DNA of 6,308 nt from Bdellovibrionales bacterium (GTDB lineage Bacteria > Bdellovibrionota > Bdellovibrionia > Bdellovibrionales > UBA1609), in contig JAPOOY010000234.1 of NCBI GenBank assembly GCA_026713205.1, forward strand, positions 1 to 6,308, given 5' to 3'. Positions 1 through 5,626 of the stretch are shown here, in pieces. Position numbers and translations under genes: made by a program. The notes under the pieces are model-generated. The model saw only the letters and a program-made list of their open reading frames with translations. It made no database searches and was not told where the DNA came from. The stretch's first letter is position 1; each line of letters begins with the position of its first letter.

Positions 1-1185
1 AAAAATGATGAAGTAACTGTCAGAAAGGAATTTGTAAAAGCAGATCGCAATCCGCAGATTCTTATTGTGACAGACAAGTTGCTCACAGGATACGATGCCC
101 CTATTCTTTATTGTATGTATTTAGATAAACCCATGAGAGATCATGTATTGCTTCAAGCTATTGCCAGGGTGAACAGACCTTATGAAGATAAAAAAGGGAT
201 TAGGAAAACCTGTGGTTTGGTTATAGATTTTGTGGGTGTATTTAAGTCCCTTAAAAAAGCTCTTTCTTTTGATTCAGATGAAGTTAATTCTGTTATTGAA
301 AGTTTAGATTCTTTAATGGAAAAATTTAAGTCCATGATGGAAACAGATATGCAATTTTATTTATCTGTAACAGCAAAAAGGGCTGACAAATTGTTGGAAA
401 AATTAGTTTATGAAACTCTATTGGATGAGAAAGAAAGAGAAAAATTTTTTGATAAGTTTAAAGAAATAGAAAACCTTTATGAAATACTATCTCCTGACAA
501 GGAACTAAGTCCTTATATTAGTGACTACAGAAAAATAGCTGAATTATATAGAATTGTAAAAAACACTTATAAAGGAGATACAAATTTTATTTACGATGTT
601 TGTAAAAAAACAGAAAAACTGATTCAGGAATCAGCGGAAATAAGTTCTTTTTCAGGAATTGTTAAAACTTATGAGATTAATGAAGATACTTTAAAAAAAA
701 TAAAAGAAGGTCAAGATAAAGAATTAGATAATAAAAAGGTGATTAATCTTATTCGATCTATTCAAAAAGAATCTAAGGAAAAGAGTAAACAGGAACCCTA
801 TCTTATTTCTATATCTGAAAGATCAAAGAGAATAATGACAGAGTTTGAAAAGAAACAGAAAAACTCCAAAGAAGCGCTGGATTCAATAATGAAATTGATG
901 GAAGAAAAAGTGACTATACAAAAGATGAGAAAACAAAGCGCTTTATCTCATCAGGAGTTCATTATTGCCTGGCCTTTAAAAAAACAAGGGGTTAATGATT
1001 TTGAAGGGTTAGCTGTTCAAATCAGTGAAAGTATTGATAAATTTAAAAATTTCTACAGTAGCTCTGATGAAAAAAGACAATTAAAAATGGATATGTATAA
1101 AATTCTTTCCAGATATATACCGGATGATAAATTAGTTTCTGTTTCTGAAGAAATAATGGAATCCGTTGAGGAAACAAAGAAATAA
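1..1185 (+). CDS. hsdR: Type I restriction enzyme R subunit (HsdR), C-terminal part
   Basis: The reading frame is open from the first base, so this is the 3' end of a longer gene; the GTG at 67 lies inside a conserved block and is not the start. About 394 codons are present. Near the left edge is the end of the second RecA-like domain of an SF2 DNA translocase: LTGYDAP (motif V, about residues 28-34 of the fragment), then QAIARVNR (motif VI, QxxxRxxR with arginine fingers, about 53-60). This pair is typical of HsdR. The remaining ~330 residues are lysine/glutamate-rich and mostly helical, as expected for the C-terminal domain that docks onto the HsdM/HsdS methylase. HsdR translocates and cuts unmodified DNA using ATP. 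The PD-(D/E)xK nuclease domain and Walker motifs would lie upstream, outside the window. Arginine codons are mostly AGA/AGG, unlike the genes on the right. A small metallopeptidase gene follows 55 bases downstream on the same strand. Confidence 0.92.
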   Translation, partial: KNDEVTVRKEFVKADRNPQILIVTDKLLTGYDAPILYCMYLDKPMRDHVLLQAIARVNRPYEDKKGIRKTCGLVIDFVGVFKSLKKALSFDSDEVNSVIESLDSLMEKFKSMMETDMQFYLSVTAKRADKLLEKLVYETLLDEKEREKFFDKFKEIENLYEILSPDKELSPYISDYRKIAELYRIVKNTYKGDTNFIYDVCKKTEKLIQESAEISSFSGIVKTYEINEDTLKKIKEGQDKELDNKKVINLIRSIQKESKEKSKQEPYLISISERSKRIMTEFEKKQKNSKEALDSIMKLMEEKVTIQKMRKQSALSHQEFIIAWPLKKQGVNDFEGLAVQISESIDKFKNFYSSSDEKRQLKMDMYKILSRYIPDDKLVSVSEEIMESVEETKK

Positions 1186-1190
1186 AGTGA

Positions 1191-1209
1191 GGAACTTTTA
1201 AAAGTTTCC
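1191..1209 (+). other. Hairpin between hsdR and the metallopeptidase gene
   Basis: A 19-base near-palindrome starts 5 bases after the hsdR stop. GGAAC/TTTT/AAAA/GTTTCC folds into a seven-pair stem with one bulged T and a short loop, and its centre AACTTTTAAAAGTT is a perfect palindrome. No T-run follows, so it is not a clear intrinsic terminator. It could be an mRNA processing or stabilising element, a protein-binding palindrome, or chance in AT-rich DNA. Confidence 0.3.
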
Positions 1210-1240
1210 ATATCATTGAAAACCAGCTTAGGAGGGAAAT

Positions 1241-1588
1241 ATGAAAATAGATGAAAAAATAAAAATTTTTAAAAACGAAATCAAAATATGGTCTAAAACA
1301 CTACAGGTTTTTCCTTATGATGTTAAGTTGGAAAGAATGAAGCAATGGGGATATTGCTCCGCTGATAAAGTTATTTATTTTAATAGTGATCTGTTATTTA
1401 AGCGAAAAGAACTTCAAATCTATGTTATCGTACATGAGCTTTTACATTTAAAAATTCCTAATCATGGAAAGCTTTTTCAATCTTTGATGAATCTTCACAT
1501 ACCTAATTGGAAAGATTTAGATAAAGAACTTAATTCCATGAAAGAAGAACTCAGCCCTGTAGATTCATATAATAATTCTCTGAGATAA
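1241..1588 (+). CDS. YgjP/DUF45-type zinc metallopeptidase, restriction-locus associated
   Basis: A small (115 aa), apparently complete protein of the YgjP-like DUF45 family of M48-type metallopeptidases. Two family signatures are visible. The first is a W-G-x-C-S block (W36, G37, C39, S40), followed by an N48xxL-like strand. The second is the zinc site HELLH (H65, E66, H69) followed by NHG, with H75 as the likely third ligand. Full-length YgjP-like proteins are usually longer, around 170-240 aa, so this is the short catalytic-core form, without signal peptide or membrane segment. The start is well supported by AGGAGGG at 1230-1236, four bases before the ATG. Short DUF45 proteins are often found beside type I restriction genes, and this one sits 55 bases after hsdR on the same strand. 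Its role there is not established; a protease acting on restriction subunits is only a guess. The frame continues after its stop into a winged-helix remnant. Confidence 0.85.
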   Translation: MKIDEKIKIFKNEIKIWSKTLQVFPYDVKLERMKQWGYCSADKVIYFNSDLLFKRKELQIYVIVHELLHLKIPNHGKLFQSLMNLHIPNWKDLDKELNSMKEELSPVDSYNNSLR

Positions 1589-1744
1589 CTAAGAGAGAAT
1601 CCACAGATAAAAAAGGCTGAACTGGCAGAACAGATAGGAGTATCAATCCCCACAATAAGGGTCATAATTTCCGAATTAAAAAAAGAAGGGAAGGTGGAAA
1701 GAGTGGGTAGTCCTCGTTTTGGTTATTATCGTGTTCTTGAATAA
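1589..1744 (+). pseudogene. Winged-helix DNA-binding domain remnant without a start codon
   Basis: Directly after the TAA at 1586-1588, and in the same frame, 51 more codons read as a clean winged helix-turn-helix and end at TAA 1742-1744. The segment has a first helix with KKAELAEQIGVS, a recognition helix with IPTIRVIISELKKEG, and a wing with KVERVGS..FGYYRVLE. This pattern is typical of the C-terminal HTH of AlbA/Schlafen-type AAA_4 putative transcriptional regulators and of some Fic proteins, both often seen in restriction loci. There is no ATG, GTG or TTG at the front and no ribosome binding site. It is therefore most likely the tail of a deleted regulator gene now joined to the metallopeptidase gene. 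A fusion with the metallopeptidase through stop-codon readthrough is a less likely alternative. Confidence 0.6.
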
Positions 1745-1769
1745 AACTAAAACTCTTGCAGTCTTTTGG

Positions 1770-2090
1770 GGGATAAACTGTAAGCCGGATTCTGTCTTCC
1801 TTTTCTGACTGCCGGGAAAAGGGAAGTGACCATTCATCTGGAGGTTTTGTTGCCAAAACCTTCTTGCGATCGACCCGAAAGCTCAAATACTGGCCTAGGC
1901 TTTCCTATTTGATCTCGCTCCACGCAGAGTTTAGCTGATTTCACTCCAGCCGGCTCCAAAAGGATCCGCTGGACATTCTTTCTGTTCCACTGGTCCTCAC
2001 CTTGCGGTGGAAGGGTATTACCCTTTGCGCTGCCAGAGGAGTCCGGACTTTCCTCTTTGCTTTTACACAAAGCGATCACTCGTTTATCCC
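1770..2090 (-). ncRNA. rnpB: RNase P RNA (type A)
   Basis: This is the catalytic RNA of RNase P, which removes tRNA 5' leaders. Read on the minus strand, it has the hallmarks of a bacterial type A RNA. P1 is a perfect 9-bp helix, GGGATAAAC (2090-2082) with GTTTATCCC (1778-1770), and it sets both ends. P2 is AGTGATC (2080-2074) with GGTCACT (1831-1825). The core 5' block GAGGAAAGTCCGGACTC pairs through P4 with ACAGAATCCGGCTTA near the 3' end. The blocks GGAACAGAAAG, AAACTCTGCGTGGAGCGAGATCAAATAGG and AGATGAATGG are also present. A strong late hairpin forms from CTTCCCTTTTC and GAAAAGGAAG. At about 321 nt it is short for type A. P15 (GAAAGC/GCTTTC) seems to enclose a simple 16-nt loop without P16/P17. 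Long open frames across this RNA are shadows. The true ends may differ by a few bases. Confidence 0.95.
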
Positions 2091-2101
2091 TTCTCTATCA
2101 C

Positions 2102-2128
2102 AGCATAAATCAGGAAAAAGAGCAACAA
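2102..2128 (-). promoter_or_regulatory. Possible rnpB promoter
   Basis: On the minus strand just upstream of rnpB, TTGTTG (2128-2123) and TATGCT (2107-2102) resemble -35 and -10 boxes. The -10 box lies about 11 bases before the P1 helix, a suitable distance for the RNA 5' end. The 15-base spacer is shorter than the ideal 17, so the call is tentative. Confidence 0.3.
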
Positions 2129-2191
2129 ATGAGGATTTTTAAAGCGAATCTCTATGATATTCTTAGTTCTTTATGGGAGATAAAGGAAATA

Positions 2192-2211
2192 AAAAAGCTG
2201 AAAAGCTTTTT
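2192..2211 (-). terminator. AT-rich hairpin, possible weak terminator
   Basis: A perfect 8-bp stem, AAAAAGCT with AGCTTTTT, around a 4-base loop (GAAA on the plus strand). Read on the minus strand it ends in a run of six T, so it could end leftward transcription from the prenyl synthase/RNase HI unit before rnpB. Only two of its base pairs are G-C, which makes it weak for an intrinsic terminator. Confidence 0.3.
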
Positions 2212-2462
2212 AAGAGCTTGTTTTTAAATGAAAAGTGAGCTTTTACATTTTTATCTTTGCAATTTTTCCATAAAATGGATGATTTACAAGGATGATATCC
2301 AGAATGGTGGCTAATAAAATGTCTATGCCAAAATTGACCCTTATACTGTTCATAATAAAACCAAAAATTTCAAACCAAACCGGTATAAATGCTTAAAACT
2401 TAAACAGGTGTAGCTTCTAGTGCTTTGGCTTAAAAATTTTAAAGGATTTTAAAGTATGAAGT

Positions 2463-2570
2463 ATGTCAGAGTGGATGAATGCAAAGGGCCGGATCAAATG
2501 GCAACTCACTTTAGAACAGGCTCGTGAAAAAATGAAGTATTCTATCAAAACTTTTAAGTCAAAACACTAG
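2463..2570 (+). CDS. Possible 35-residue small protein (doubtful)
   Basis: ATG at 2463 opens 35 codons ending at TAG 2568-2570. The peptide starts MSEWMNAKGRIKW and continues with LTLEQAREKMKYSIKTFK; it is basic, amphipathic and plausibly helical. I recognise no family. An AAAGGA at 2441-2446 lies too far upstream to serve this ATG well; it is better spaced for another ATG at 2456, which opens only 23 codons in a different frame. The end overlaps the end of the convergent RNase HI gene by a few bases. It could be a small protein, a remnant, or chance. Confidence 0.15.
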   Translation: MSEWMNAKGRIKWQLTLEQAREKMKYSIKTFKSKH

Positions 2571-2986
2571 GTATTTAAATCCAAGGCTTGATTGGCCAGC
2601 CTGTCGGCGGCGGCGTTTTTTTCCCGTGGAATATGTTGAAAGTGAGCTTTGGGAATAGACTTTATGAGTGTCAGGCATTTTTGGAACAGGGGTTTAATGT
2701 TGGGGGACTTCACACGATACTTGCCCTCCAGTTGTCGGACCAGAAGTTCACTGTCAGAAAACAAATGCAATTCCTGAACCTCATGTTTTACGGCCAGCTC
2801 CAGAGCGTACACCACGGCGCTATATTCGGCAAAATTATTTGTGCCCTGTTTCAAGCAAACCCCTTCTTCATAAATCAATTTTTTTTCTGAATTAAAAACC
2901 TGAAGCCCTAAAGCAGACGGGCCGGGATTGCCACGGCTGGCCCCATCCGTGTAGATAAAAACAGTTTTTGTCCAGGAAGAAGTCAT
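2567..2986 (-). CDS. rnhA: Ribonuclease HI
   Basis: A 139-aa RNase H-fold protein that cleaves the RNA strand of RNA-DNA hybrids, acting in the cytoplasm in primer and R-loop removal. All catalytic positions are visible: D14 in YTDGASRGNPGP, E54 in NNFAEYSA, D78 in LFSDSELLV and D128 in NAAADRLAN. H118 lies ten residues before D128, matching the spacing of the catalytic histidine in E. coli RNase HI. The segment after D78 (LEGKYRVKSPNIKPL) is the form seen in the RVT_3-like RNase HI branch, which lacks the large basic protrusion of E. coli RnhA. The length is normal and there is no hybrid-binding N-terminal domain or signal peptide. It starts at the first available ATG, with an in-frame stop a short way upstream; the ribosome binding site is poor (GAAAG). 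It lies 42 bases after the prenyl synthase gene on the same strand, so the two are probably co-transcribed. Confidence 0.93.
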   Translation of the reverse strand: MTSSWTKTVFIYTDGASRGNPGPSALGLQVFNSEKKLIYEEGVCLKQGTNNFAEYSAVVYALELAVKHEVQELHLFSDSELLVRQLEGKYRVKSPNIKPLFQKCLTLIKSIPKAHFQHIPREKNAAADRLANQALDLNT

Positions 2987-3028
2987 ATTTCTTTCATAAG
3001 GGAAATGTCACTGTCTGTCCATTGAAGT

Positions 3029-3988
3029 TTATGGTTTTCTCCAATAGAGCAGAGAAGGAACAGATTTTATATCCTCTATTAAAGCGGTTTCCGATTTTTT
3101 TAAGAAAGGCTTTAGCTTTTCCATCTCTCTTTCCGTTTCCTTTATTAGCTTCTGATTGAGCTTATCAAACTCAGCCAATTTATTTTTAAAATCAGGCACC
3201 AAATGATAAATATCCTTTAAAGTTTCAGCTTTTCGGAATTTTGTTTTAAAACTTTTACTTTTTCCTGAAACCAGAAAACAGGAAAAGGAATTTAGATAGT
3301 TTTGCCTTAAATCCAGAAGAACGGATTTTTTTTCTTTATTTCTAACAGAGAAATCCAGAAGATCATCAGATCGTTGAAATAAAATGCCGCAGTTGTAGCC
3401 TATTTTTTCTAAAAGAGTGAAAAACTGAGGATCCTTCATATTGATCCATAAAAAAGGGGCCTTAAAAGACCACTTAAAAAGGCTCGCGGTTTTGAAGTTA
3501 TTTATTTCATTGGTATTTTTCAGATTTTCCGCCTGTTTTCGGATCGCTTCCCTTTGTAAGAATTCCCCTTTCACAAGAGAAACAATGGATTCCGCTGTGA
3601 GACGAATGAGAGGAAGATTTCCTTTTTCAGCAAGATAAATACTCACCTGGGCCAGCAGATAATCTCCGGCCAAAACCGCCTGTGCCGGGGAAAACTCCAC
3701 CCAAGCTGCTATTTGGCGCCTGCGAACAGAGGAATGATCAATTAAATCATCATGGAGAATAGAGGAATTGTGGACATATTCCACAATCCGGCAAAGAACA
3801 CTTGTTTCCTCTTCCTTAAGGTCAAGATGCTTGCAGATGAGACGAATCAAACGGGATCGAATGCTCTTGCCACTGGCGAAAAGTTTTTTGCAGAGAATAC
3901 TCAACTCTTTGGGTTTGTCAGCCAGATTTTGAATATCTAAAAGAGGGCTTATTTCCATTGAACTTTTATTTAATATAGTATAGACCAT
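3029..3988 (-). CDS. Trans-type polyprenyl diphosphate synthase
   Basis: A 319-aa member of the trans-isoprenyl diphosphate synthase family, which extends allylic diphosphates with isopentenyl diphosphate, for example for quinone side chains. Visible motifs are GKSIRSR (40-46, the GKxxR isopentenyl-binding loop), the first aspartate-rich motif DDLID (80-84) with R89/R90, GEFLQ (141-145), KT (166-167), and the second aspartate-rich motif FQRSDDLLD (204-212). The residue five before the first aspartate is small (S75), which favours a long-chain product such as octaprenyl or heptaprenyl, but this is inference. After the second motif the usual GKPxGxDL...TLP segment has become KKSVLLDLRQNYLNSF, keeping only K and DL, so the C-terminal third is divergent. 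The start is uncertain: M1 and M11 (3958) both lack a clear ribosome binding site, and M11 would leave room for a leader. RNase HI follows on the same strand. Confidence 0.88.
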   Translation of the reverse strand: MVYTILNKSSMEISPLLDIQNLADKPKELSILCKKLFASGKSIRSRLIRLICKHLDLKEEETSVLCRIVEYVHNSSILHDDLIDHSSVRRRQIAAWVEFSPAQAVLAGDYLLAQVSIYLAEKGNLPLIRLTAESIVSLVKGEFLQREAIRKQAENLKNTNEINNFKTASLFKWSFKAPFLWINMKDPQFFTLLEKIGYNCGILFQRSDDLLDFSVRNKEKKSVLLDLRQNYLNSFSCFLVSGKSKSFKTKFRKAETLKDIYHLVPDFKNKLAEFDKLNQKLIKETEREMEKLKPFLKKSETALIEDIKSVPSLLYWRKP

Positions 3989-3999
3989 AACACAAATAT

Positions 4000-4027
4000 A
4001 TTATGCCGATCAGGGTTGAATTTTGAG
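4000..4027 (-). promoter_or_regulatory. Possible promoter for the prenyl synthase gene
   Basis: Minus strand: CATAAT (4005-4000) is a good -10 box, and CTCAAA (4027-4022) is a poor -35 box 16 bases away. Transcription would begin near 3993, almost at the first ATG (3988) and about 35 bases before the second (3958). If real, this favours the later start. The evidence is weak. Confidence 0.25.
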
Positions 4028-4115
4028 GTTTTTTGGAGGATAGGATTTTTTAGTAAAAGGTTAGAGTTCAACAGTGAGGGCCATTTTGATACAGATGTGG
4101 CAAAGTGCCTGTTTG

Positions 4116-4139
4116 AACTTTAAAATTGACTTTAAAGTT
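4116..4139. repeat. 9-bp inverted repeat upstream of the protease gene
   Basis: AACTTTAAA (4116-4124) and TTTAAAGTT (4131-4139) form a perfect 9-bp inverted repeat with a 6-base spacer. Another TTTAAAGTT occurs at 4228-4236, 20 bases before the protease start codon. The site lies in the divergent intergenic region and could be an operator, but the motif is AT-rich and another copy occurs by chance inside the prenyl synthase gene (3216-3224). Confidence 0.35.
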
Positions 4140-4256
4140 TCCGGATTTCCAGTTCTCTAAAGTGTTTTTGCTGTTATAGAAAATAAAGAATCAACCCATA
4201 GAGGCTTAACAGAGAAAAAATCGTCGGTTTAAAGTTATTAGAAGGTTAAAAGCGTA

Positions 4257-5579
4257 ATGGATGAATTTGTAAGAGCCGGTTTTATAGCCCTTTGGTGTAT
4301 TTTTTCTTTTTCTATTCATGGGGCGGAGGTTCATGAGCGGTGGCCTCTCGCTGTTACAAAGGGACATCAGGCTATTGTTAAAGTGGTTAATGATGAACAT
4401 ACATCAACGGGTTTTGTAGTAAAAAATAATTCCGGTGAAGTTTTTGTTACAGTCAGCTCGCATGCCATATATAATTTGATAGAGGAACCAAAAGCCCTAA
4501 GTAGCCTTCAGTTAATTGATAGAAAAGGACGGGTTTTACCGTTTCAGGGGCTGGAGGCTTTTGCAATATCTCCTGATTTGGCGCTGGTTAAGTTAACAGA
4601 TTATAAAGGTCCTTCCTTGCAGTTAGATCATTTTGATGAAGAAAGCCAGGAAGGCTTTGTCCTGGGATTTCCAGATGGCGATTTTAAGCAGATGAAAATC
4701 TGGAATCTTCGTTCCAGCGGAAAAATCAATTTAGATGGTATCACTTATTTCCGTGAAGTGCCGGGAAGTAGCGGGTCTCCTTTGTTCAATAGCAAAGGTT
4801 TTGTCATTGGGGTTTTGGTTAGAGCGGGCATTCAATACAGTGTATTTTTTTCACGATCCTCCGCCTTAAAAAAATTATTAACAAGAACCGAAAAACATTT
4901 CCCCAAGGATATTTTAAAAAGCCAAAAAAGCCAACTTAAAGAGCAGCTAAATTCTCTAGAGGCATTAGCGGAAAGGGGTGATGTGGAAGCCCAATCCCGG
5001 TTAGGTCAACTCTATAAAGAAAAGGGTTTTTTATTTTATAATCCGGAGAAATCCAGAAAGTGGATGGGAAGGGCTGCCAAAAATGGGGACCCGTTGTCGC
5101 AAATGTCAATGGCTGAGTTTTATATGGAACATGGAGCTTATGCAAAAGGATGGCGGCTTATGAAAAGAGCGGCACAGCAGAGATTTCCTCAGGCCATGTA
5201 TTATATCAGTGAATTTTACAGGCTGGGTATTTATGGTTTTCCCAAAGACTCTCAAAAAGCTTTAATCTGGCTCATTAGAACGATGGAGACCAATCACCCG
5301 GAGGCTATAAACCGAATGGCTAAAATGTCTTTGACGGGTGTGGATGTTCCTCAGAATGTAAGTTTTGGTTTAAGATTATTTCAACTTCTTTCGGAACGGG
5401 ACTATTCTTCCTTACAGGAGATCCTTTCAGAATTGGGAATTTCTTTTAGCGAGTCGGCTTTTTGGTCTGAATTGATGGAATCAAATGAAGGACCTTTGCC
5501 GGAAATTCTACAGGATTTTCCTGGCATAAGGGCTTGTGTTCCTTCTTTATTTAGAGAATCCGAGATCGGAGCGGATTGA
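4257..5579 (+). CDS. Exported trypsin-like serine protease with C-terminal Sel1 repeats
   Basis: A 440-aa two-part protein. Residues 7-23 form a hydrophobic signal segment with a likely cleavage after HGA (23), so it should act in the periplasm or outside the cell. Residues ~35-210 are a trypsin-fold (S1/HtrA-like) domain with the triad visible: H69 in TVSSHAIY, D107 in AISPDLALVKL and S172 in PGSSGSPLFN. The oxyanion loop and the following strand FVIGVLV fit the family. From about 242 to 380 there are roughly four Sel1-like (TPR-type) repeats, recognised by GDVEAQSRLGQLY, KSRKWMGRAAKNGDPLSQ, GWRLMKRAAQQRFPQA and KALIWLIRTMETNHPEA. They give a helical scaffold for binding partners or substrates. 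There is no PDZ domain, unlike DegP. A possible ribosome binding site, AGAAGG (4240-4245), lies 11 bases before the ATG. It is divergent from the prenyl synthase gene and is followed after 47 bases by an acyl-CoA dehydrogenase gene. The target is unknown. Confidence 0.85.
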   Translation: MDEFVRAGFIALWCIFSFSIHGAEVHERWPLAVTKGHQAIVKVVNDEHTSTGFVVKNNSGEVFVTVSSHAIYNLIEEPKALSSLQLIDRKGRVLPFQGLEAFAISPDLALVKLTDYKGPSLQLDHFDEESQEGFVLGFPDGDFKQMKIWNLRSSGKINLDGITYFREVPGSSGSPLFNSKGFVIGVLVRAGIQYSVFFSRSSALKKLLTRTEKHFPKDILKSQKSQLKEQLNSLEALAERGDVEAQSRLGQLYKEKGFLFYNPEKSRKWMGRAAKNGDPLSQMSMAEFYMEHGAYAKGWRLMKRAAQQRFPQAMYYISEFYRLGIYGFPKDSQKALIWLIRTMETNHPEAINRMAKMSLTGVDVPQNVSFGLRLFQLLSERDYSSLQEILSELGISFSESAFWSELMESNEGPLPEILQDFPGIRACVPSLFRESEIGAD

Positions 5580-5591
5580 GAAAAACCTGTC

Positions 5592-5620
5592 TTCCCATCT
5601 CCCGATTTGCAAGTTAAAAT
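5592..5620 (+). promoter_or_regulatory. Possible promoter directly before the acyl-CoA dehydrogenase gene
   Basis: TAAAAT at 5615-5620 resembles a -10 box. TTCCCA at 5592-5597 sits at the right 17-base spacing but is a poor -35 box. The expected start of transcription falls on or next to the ATG at 5627, and no Shine-Dalgarno sequence is seen, so a leaderless mRNA is possible. Weak evidence. Confidence 0.2.
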
Positions 5621-5626
5621 ACCTCT

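Larger units (their letters stand above)
2091..2566. other. Intergenic region without a convincing gene
   Basis: About 475 bases between rnpB and the RNase HI gene, both on the minus strand. I see no tRNA, no CRISPR and no insertion-sequence ends. There are only very short open stretches. A 32-codon one on the plus strand (2129-2227) has no well-placed ribosome binding site. A hydrophobic minus-strand one (2392-2243) holds a 36-codon ATG-started frame from 2353. A 35-codon plus-strand one (2463-2570) overlaps the end of the RNase HI gene. The region is AT-rich, with an A/T hairpin near 2192-2211. It may be decayed coding DNA or a leader and terminator region. Confidence 0.5.

Noticed and set aside
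67..69. GTG as a start codon for the restriction subunit
   Set aside because: The frame is open to base 1, and the residues before it continue the helicase domain directly into motif V, so it is an internal valine codon.
1744..1770. Terminator between the restriction block and rnpB
   Set aside because: The bases around AAAACTCTTGCAGTCTTTT look symmetrical, but the inner positions do not pair, so no stable hairpin forms.
1662..2079. Two overlapping minus-strand open frames of 74 and 81 codons
   Set aside because: Both lie across the RNase P RNA gene; their peptides are translations of the conserved structural RNA and resemble no protein.
2129..2227. 32-codon plus-strand open frame beside rnpB
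   Set aside because: No well-placed ribosome binding site and a low-complexity lysine-rich end; it runs through the AT-rich hairpin and is most likely chance.
2588..2890. 100-codon plus-strand open frame
   Set aside because: Antisense shadow of the RNase HI gene, whose minus-strand product has all catalytic residues.
2968..3940. Plus-strand open frames of 62-65 codons at 2968-3159, 3441-3638 and 3752-3940
   Set aside because: All mostly or wholly antisense to the prenyl synthase gene, with no recognisable protein features.
4206..4400. 64-codon minus-strand open frame
   Set aside because: Overlaps the start and signal peptide region of the protease gene on the other strand; no protein-like pattern.
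4936..5145. 69-codon minus-strand open frame
   Set aside because: Antisense shadow of the Sel1-repeat region of the protease gene.
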